Assembly: GCA_022360315.1 (NCBI GenBank)
Contig: JAKSDA010000602.1
Span: forward strand, 1 to 64,000
DNA length: 64,000 nucleotides
Source of the DNA: Pseudomonadota bacterium
GTDB taxonomy: Bacteria; Myxococcota_A; Polyangia; Haliangiales; Haliangiaceae
Direction: 5' to 3'
The notes under the pieces are model-generated. The model was not told the origin of the DNA. It was given only the letters and a program-made list of their open reading frames with translations, and did not search any database. Shown here piece after piece: positions 61,001 to 64,000 of the stretch. The first letter of the stretch is position 1; the number at the start of each line of letters is the position of its first letter. The position numbers and the translations under genes are program-made.

Positions 61001-64000
61001 TCAGGTCGAGCCAGCTGGCCGGGTCGGGCCGCAGGGTTGTTGCGGGAATGACCAGGGCGCCTCCGGCGGCCAGAATGCCGAAGATATCGTAGACCGACAG
61101 GTCGAAGGTCAAGTTGGAGACCGCCAACACTCGGTCCCCGGGGCCGACCGCAAAGCGCCGGTTGATATCGAAAATGGTGTTGACCGCACCGCGATGCTCA
61201 ATGGCCACACCCTTGGGATCGCCGGTCGATCCAGAGGTGAAAATGACATAGGCCAGGTTATCGGGCGCAACGCGGGCATGTTCGGCATTGACGTGCATCG
61301 AGTCGTGGCCGGCGTCGCCGAAATCGACACCATCGACCGGCGCATCGACACACAGCCGGCGCACTGCATCCGGCCAGCGGATCGGTTGATCGCAATGAGA
61401 CTGAGTGAGAGCCAGCTTGACGCGACCGCGCTGCAATACTGTATTGCGCCGCTGTTCGGGCCAGCTGGGATCGATGGGCAGGTAAGCGGCTCCACATAGC
61501 AAGACAGCGAGAGCGGCGACTGGCTGCTCCCAGCCTTTTTCCATGACAATTGCCACCAGCTCTTCGGGTTCCGCACCGTGCGACGTCAGCCACCGGGCCA
61601 CTGCCCTGGCCCGGCTGACCAGTTCGGCATAGGTGAGTCGAGTCTCGGCAGTGATCACTGCCAGTCGGTCGGGTCCGCGCTCGGCCTGGGCCAGGACGAG
61701 CTCGTGGAGCAGCGCGTGTGATACCGGTACGTCGGTGGCGTTTACGCTGCGGGCCAGCTCGGCGTGAGCCGGGGGAAGAAGGTTGCAGACCGGGCTGGTC
61801 CATTCGGCTTCACTGTCGGCCAGGCGCTGCACCAGCCGGCTATAGGCGGTGAACATGTCGTCCATCATGCCGGACGGAAACAGGCCGGCGACTGAATCCC
61901 AGGTCCAGGCCAGGCCGCCATCTCGCTCAAAGACCTGTTTGTCGAGCCAGACCTGGGGCGTTTGCGATACGCTGTAGACGACCTCGGCCGGGCTGCCGTC
62001 GTCATTCGTGGGCAGGTCGGGTCCGTCGCGATGACTGGCAAAGAGACGGCTGGTAAACACCACCGGAATCAGCGCCCCGGGGGCCAGTCCTCGCTGTCGG
62101 GCCAGATCGCGCACGACCTGCACACCGCTGATAAAGCGGTGATCGAGGTCTTGCCACAGTTGTTCCTGTATGGCGCGAGCGCGGGTTTCGAATCGATCGC
62201 CTGCCCGACTATCTACGGCCAAGAGAGTGAGCGAGGTGAAGTCGCCGACCAGATCGCGAAGGTGCGGATGGATGGGCAGTCGGTTGAACGTCGTGACGTT
62301 GATCGTGAAGGTCGGATTGGCGCTCCACATGGCCAGTACATCGGCGTAGGCAGAAAGCAGCAGCCCCGATGGCGTGATCCCGGCCCGGGCGGCGCGAGCG
62401 CACAGGGCGCGCCACGCAGCTGGCGCCAGTCGGGCGCTGCGGCGTTCGAACCGAGGTGCGTCGATGGTGGTGGGATCGCGCGCCAGAGGCAGAGCTGGCG
62501 CTGGCGGCAAATGCGGCAGTCTGGCGTTCCAGTAGGCTGCCGAACGCTGATACGCCGCGGTCTCGGGCAGCCGTTGCACGGCGCAGATGTAATCGCGAAA
62601 GGTGATGTCGCCGGCGTCAAGCTGGGCGGTCGGGTCGTGGAACAATCGCGCAAAATCGCTGAAAAGCAGACGAGCGCTCCACGCGTCGGCGATCAGCAGG
62701 TCGAAGCTGAAGTGCACGCGAATGAGCTGATCCTCGAGCCGGCTGATGCAGATCTCGAATAGCGGCCAGCGATCGGCGGGGACCACCTGATGCGATAGTC
62801 GATCCCGTGTCTGCTGCAGCGCTGCAGTGGCATCGCGCCCGCGCAAGTCGACGATGGCAATCTCGAAATCGGGCACGTGCTCGAGCACTTGCTGGGTGCC
62901 GTCTGGCCGGATGACAGTGCGCAACATATCGTGGTGCGCGATGAGTCGGCGCCAGGCCATCTCGATCCGCTCGGGGTGGTGAGTGCGCAGGTCGAGCTCG
63001 AAATAGAAATGAGCGGCGACGTTGCCGAGTTCCAGGGCACGATTGCGACCCATCCAGTACGCTTGCTGGATAGCGCTGAGAGCAAAGGGTTTGAATCGGT
63101 CGCCGGGTGCGTGGACCAGCTCGGGTAGCTCGGCGACAGCTGCGCTGTCCGGAGCTTGCTCGTCCTGGTCGCGAACCCGGGCTCGGGCGACCAGGGAGGC
63201 AAGCCCGGCCACGGTTGGGGTGGCAAAGAAATCGCGCAGTGAAACGTCGACACGGCTGGTTTGGCGCAATCGGCCGAGCATCTGGATGGCGGTCATGGAG
63301 TTGCCGCCGAGCTCGAAAAAGCCGCGGCTGCGGTCGTCGACCGGTACGCTGAGAAGCTGGGTCCACAGTGCTGCCAGCTGGTGTTCCAGCGGCGATCGCG
63401 GGGTCGCCCGATCGTCGCTGCTGGCCAGTATGCTGGCTTCGAGGTCAGCTGCAGGCGACGCCGACAGGGCTTTGCGGTCGACTTTGCCATTGGCGGTGAG
63501 CGGCAAGGCAGCGAGGATTGCGAACGCATTCGGCACCATGTAATCGGGCAACAACTCGGCCAGATGGGCGCGCAGCTGTTCGCGACCGGCCGCGGAGTTC
63601 GGCTCGCGGTCGGCCTTAAAAACGACATACGCGACCAGGCGGCGCGGTCGGGGTGGCTGGCCGGCGGCATCGACAACCGCGCTCTCGACGTCGCGATGCT
63701 GTAACAGGGCAGCCTCGATTTCGCCCAGCTCGATGCGATGGCCGTGAATCTTGACCTGAAAATCGTCGCGGCCGAGAAACTCGATGGTGCCGTCGGGCCG
63801 ATAGCGGCCCATATCGCCGGTGCGATAGAGGCGCTCGCCACGGCGCGGATGCACGGTGAATCTCGCCGCGGTCTCGTCGGGATTGCGCCAGTACTCGCGG
63901 GCCAGGCCAATACCGCCGATATAGAGCTCGCCGGCAACCCACACCGGGCACGGTGCCAGGTGCTCGTCGAGGACGTGGAACCGCTGATTGGCCATCGGTG
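54999..64000 (-). CDS. NRPS-A (5' end outside window): ...A-PCP-Cy-A-PCP-Cy-A-Ox-Ox-PCP
   Basis: The frame is open through 64000; the Met at 63995 is internal (PMANQRFHVLD), so the gene starts outside. By nucleotide: A end 64000-63410; PCP near 63300 (LGGNSM); Cy from 63095 (DLLIADAWS near 62700); A from 61710 with code DLYNLSLIW, the classic cysteine code; PCP near 59980; Cy from 59775 (DLLISDAWS near 59365); A from 58370 with code DLYNLSMIW, cysteine-type; two Ox domains 56960-55590 inserted before A10 (NDKIDRKAL); PCP near 55205 (LGANSL). Two heterocycles are made here, the last one next to Ox, which predicts thiazoline-thiazole. The C-terminus is Arg-rich (GRRRRRKERKP). The stop overlaps the PKS start by ATGA, so these proteins are made together. 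Confidence 0.92.
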   Translation of the reverse strand, partial: PMANQRFHVLDEHLAPCPVWVAGELYIGGIGLAREYWRNPDETAARFTVHPRRGERLYRTGDMGRYRPDGTIEFLGRDDFQVKIHGHRIELGEIEAALLQHRDVESAVVDAAGQPPRPRRLVAYVVFKADREPNSAAGREQLRAHLAELLPDYMVPNAFAILAALPLTANGKVDRKALSASPAADLEASILASSDDRATPRSPLEHQLAALWTQLLSVPVDDRSRGFFELGGNSMTAIQMLGRLRQTSRVDVSLRDFFATPTVAGLASLVARARVRDQDEQAPDSAAVAELPELVHAPGDRFKPFALSAIQQAYWMGRNRALELGNVAAHFYFELDLRTHHPERIEMAWRRLIAHHDMLRTVIRPDGTQQVLEHVPDFEIAIVDLRGRDATAALQQTRDRLSHQVVPADRWPLFEICISRLEDQLIRVHFSFDLLIADAWSARLLFSDFARLFHDPTAQLDAGDITFRDYICAVQRLPETAAYQRSAAYWNARLPHLPPAPALPLARDPTTIDAPRFERRSARLAPAAWRALCARAARAGITPSGLLLSAYADVLAMWSANPTFTINVTTFNRLPIHPHLRDLVGDFTSLTLLAVDSRAGDRFETRARAIQEQLWQDLDHRFISGVQVVRDLARQRGLAPGALIPVVFTSRLFASHRDGPDLPTNDDGSPAEVVYSVSQTPQVWLDKQVFERDGGLAWTWDSVAGLFPSGMMDDMFTAYSRLVQRLADSEAEWTSPVCNLLPPAHAELARSVNATDVPVSHALLHELVLAQAERGPDRLAVITAETRLTYAELVSRARAVARWLTSHGAEPEELVAIVMEKGWEQPVAALAVLLCGAAYLPIDPSWPEQRRNTVLQRGRVKLALTQSHCDQPIRWPDAVRRLCVDAPVDGVDFGDAGHDSMHVNAEHARVAPDNLAYVIFTSGSTGDPKGVAIEHRGAVNTIFDINRRFAVGPGDRVLAVSNLTFDLSVYDIFGILAAGGALVIPATTLRPDPASWLDLMLHHQVSVWNSVPALMQIVVAFAGEHNLAWPESLRLILLSGDWVPLDIADRIRRHRRDCDVISLGGATEGSIWSIVYPIERVDPSWVSIPYGKPLANQQMFVLDGQFRQCPHWVPGEIYIGGIGVAREYYDDDKLTAQSFPIHPETGQRLYRTGDLGRLLPDGTIEFLGRSDEQVKVHGHRIELGEIEAALGRHPAVKEAVVTAPWLHGKAGPGGSRRLVALIVEAVDTAGTDRDDASDRGDDPAVESPISDELRRHVRSILPEYMVPGLFLALPRLPLTSNGKVDRAALDELASTGTRALASQVRAGVEPRSPREARIARLWRDALGVDHVGVRDNFFDLGGNSLMALEILARLRQAFHVELTLQTLFEHVTIAELADAISQLEASSPADPADAHEQLWPTLTPDPSTRHDPFPLTAVQQAYWIGRMEGIAGGNIAAHAYYELDSNGLDIAAFERAFQRMIQRHDALRIVVGGNGFQRILPDVPPYRVEITDLRPLDETERDAALDALRQRMSHQVLDTETWPIFEVRATRIDDRRTRLHLSFDLLISDAWSSRILFHELAMCLRGQETGSEPVFEPIDISFRDYVLGEIVLRDSAPYQRSRRYWQSRLDQLPPAPELPVLHRSGTARSPRFIRYRGDLAVSVWQRLQERGARASLTPSGLLLAAFCEILTRWSRHPRFTVNITTFNRLPLHPQVDQLMGDFTSLTLLAVDNSGRDSFTSRARRIQEQLWADLDHRYTNGVDVLRELARRSGGDLAPRAPVVFTSRLLHGNRFAAGDESSQIFGDVVYSVSQTPQVWLDHQVVEEAGVLRWTWDVIDGLFPAGMIEAMFDSYSDVLQRLADSDEAWTESAIHLLSAAWPNVPATKGQEVLQVLPPGQELLHTGFERQAADCPERSAVIAHDRTLSYGELARAAYRLAHWLRDNGAAPDTLVAVVVDKGWEQIAAVLAVLHSGAAYLPIDPQLPPSRVQHLLERGEVSLILTHSRHVASLSQLVGQAGAMRMLPVDRAALDTDWPDSALPTVQRPFHLAYVIFTSGSTGSPKGVAIEHRAAVNTVRDVNARFSVRSDDRVLALSSLSFDLSVYDIFGPLARGGAVVLPHPDRLRDPGHWAELMNQHRVTMWNSVPALMEMMMDSAEHATVAHHRLPPGLRLVLLSGDWIPLPLPDRIRAQRESAQIISMGGATEAAIWSILYPIGAVDPDWPSIPYGQAMRGQRFYVLDRELQPCPNWVCGELYIAGDGLAREYWRDPARTRDAFFDHPDTGERLYRTGDHGRMLPDRTIEFMGRDDLQVKILGHRVELGEIEAALADCPEVASAVIDASFVDASNQITGRHRRLVAYVVPSRRPGHGHGEVNSSNAQPRATIELPALLPGEPTSAQATAPVGIVTLSALGRLLACLRQIQPDNLPVAKYRYPSGGGLYPVQVYVSIAPEGVVGATEGFYIYHPRDHQLLRVADRVDMPAATQNAPFTLHLVARMSAIGPLYPELAGNFCLLEAGYMVRLLTGQAPSIGIAMVRSRAVNVTALCAALDLQPADQWLVAVHGAASPAELPAARPAPRPPWPETLQSSQPVDWRGQAITDPIERLTFKLRQHGLPTPRQVFGHIDLAGGEVDRDTIRVYQARRSARDFLPEAIELNRFGAWLGCLSGLSAGLPVMRSLSTPGADSALIEYYVHVKSGRIASVAGGAYRYDPGSHSLVLLGPDADIDRAAHGPTNRPIYDRAAFTLLFVVAGPVTDEHLIAAGEIGQVLMEKAGLHSIGVCPLGGIDMAEIRQVFGLSTSHALVHLFVGGRVPDQPLSLHDALQEEQRVAEQIAASQTRPESPPQPPAQLAPLLAGDHDLTRQSLAAYLGERLPQYMVPAIWVFLDRLPLTKNDKIDRKALAALAVDDAGNRARPEQNRTPQNQLEQIIHDAVAQILGLGQIGTLTNFFELGANSLQLVQLHRELEAALGKSLAITQIFANPSVTALAKTVAVQSEDALEAGRQRARQRLTKGRRRRRKERKP
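55590..56960 (-). other. Tandem Ox domains of NRPS-A with complementary motif loss
   Basis: Ox1 has RYPSGGGLYPVQ (near 56760) but no RRSxR at the expected place near 56880 (PTSAQATAP instead). It also has VRSR where PIGG or PLGG is usual. Ox2 has RRSARDF (near 56145) and CPLGG but lacks RYPSGGG (RSLSTPGADSALIE near 56030). Neither copy is complete alone; together they hold one full motif set. Confidence 0.82.

Noticed and set aside
63995..63995. Met at 63995 as the start of NRPS-A
   Set aside because: It lies inside the conserved A-domain segment (PMANQRFHVLD) and the frame is open to the window end; the gene starts outside.
22623..64000. Assignment of the cluster to thiangazole or tantazole
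   Set aside because: Ring-rich character fits, but no methyltransferase domains are present and the reducing PKS plus Asp-like terminal module do not match those structures.

Overview
The window looks like chromosomal DNA of a myxobacterium, most likely of the Haliangium/Nannocystis/Kofleria side of the order. The reasons are a sigma factor of the myxobacteria-specific gmx1 type paired with a zinc-finger Ser/Thr kinase, a second kinase with TPRs, a PEGA/TPR protein, MopE-type calcium/metal-binding repeat proteins (one with a MYXO-CTERM-like anchor), and a large PKS/NRPS locus. GC is mostly in the low to mid 60s by eye. It drops visibly around 20.0-22.1 kb.

Region 1 (1-17.4 kb) is a signalling and cell-surface neighbourhood. 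It holds a partial receptor-like kinase with an nSTAND1 NTPase module (1-2752, minus) and its sigma factor partner (2789-3736, minus). A palindromic operator candidate (3823-3842) separates these from a divergent PEGA/TPR protein. Next come a membrane kinase with TPRs, a disordered conserved-looking protein, a beta-propeller lipoprotein, a translationally coupled pair of secreted MopE-repeat proteins (VWA/MYXO-CTERM and SUMF1-like), and a divergent COQ4 homologue.

Region 2 (17.4-22.6 kb) is an accessory junction. It contains a tiny lipoprotein gene ending inside a 24-bp inverted-repeat element, and an orphan rtcR whose start has been duplicated in tandem so that an 8-codon leader ORF abuts it. 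It also has a kinase remnant lacking its N-lobe, a low-GC sigma-like/ImmA-IrrE metallopeptidase pair coupled by ATGA, and two relics: a decayed copy of an NRPS adenylation-domain end and a Uma2-like nuclease end.

Region 3 (22.6-64.0 kb, all minus strand, transcribed from the right edge leftwards) is a four-gene hybrid NRPS/PKS assembly line that continues beyond the right edge. In biosynthetic order: NRPS-A (partial; ...A-PCP, Cy-A-PCP, Cy-A-Ox-Ox-PCP), a highly reducing PKS (KS-AT-DH-ER-KR-ACP, methylmalonyl-type AT), NRPS-B (6116 aa; TubC-type docking domain, four Cy-A-PCP modules, then Cy-A*-Ox-Ox-PCP with a dead A domain), and a terminal KS-AT-ACP-C-A-PCP-TE protein. Seven Cy domains are visible. 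Five of the six complete Cy-linked A domains that look active carry cysteine-type specificity codes, so the product should be a thiazol(in)e-rich chain interrupted by one reduced, methyl-branched two-carbon unit and closed by malonate plus an Asp-like residue. The most notable features are tandem oxidase domains, which in NRPS-A show complementary motif loss, and an oxidase module without a working adenylation domain. No methyltransferase, transporter, MbtH, PPTase or resistance gene of the cluster lies in the window.
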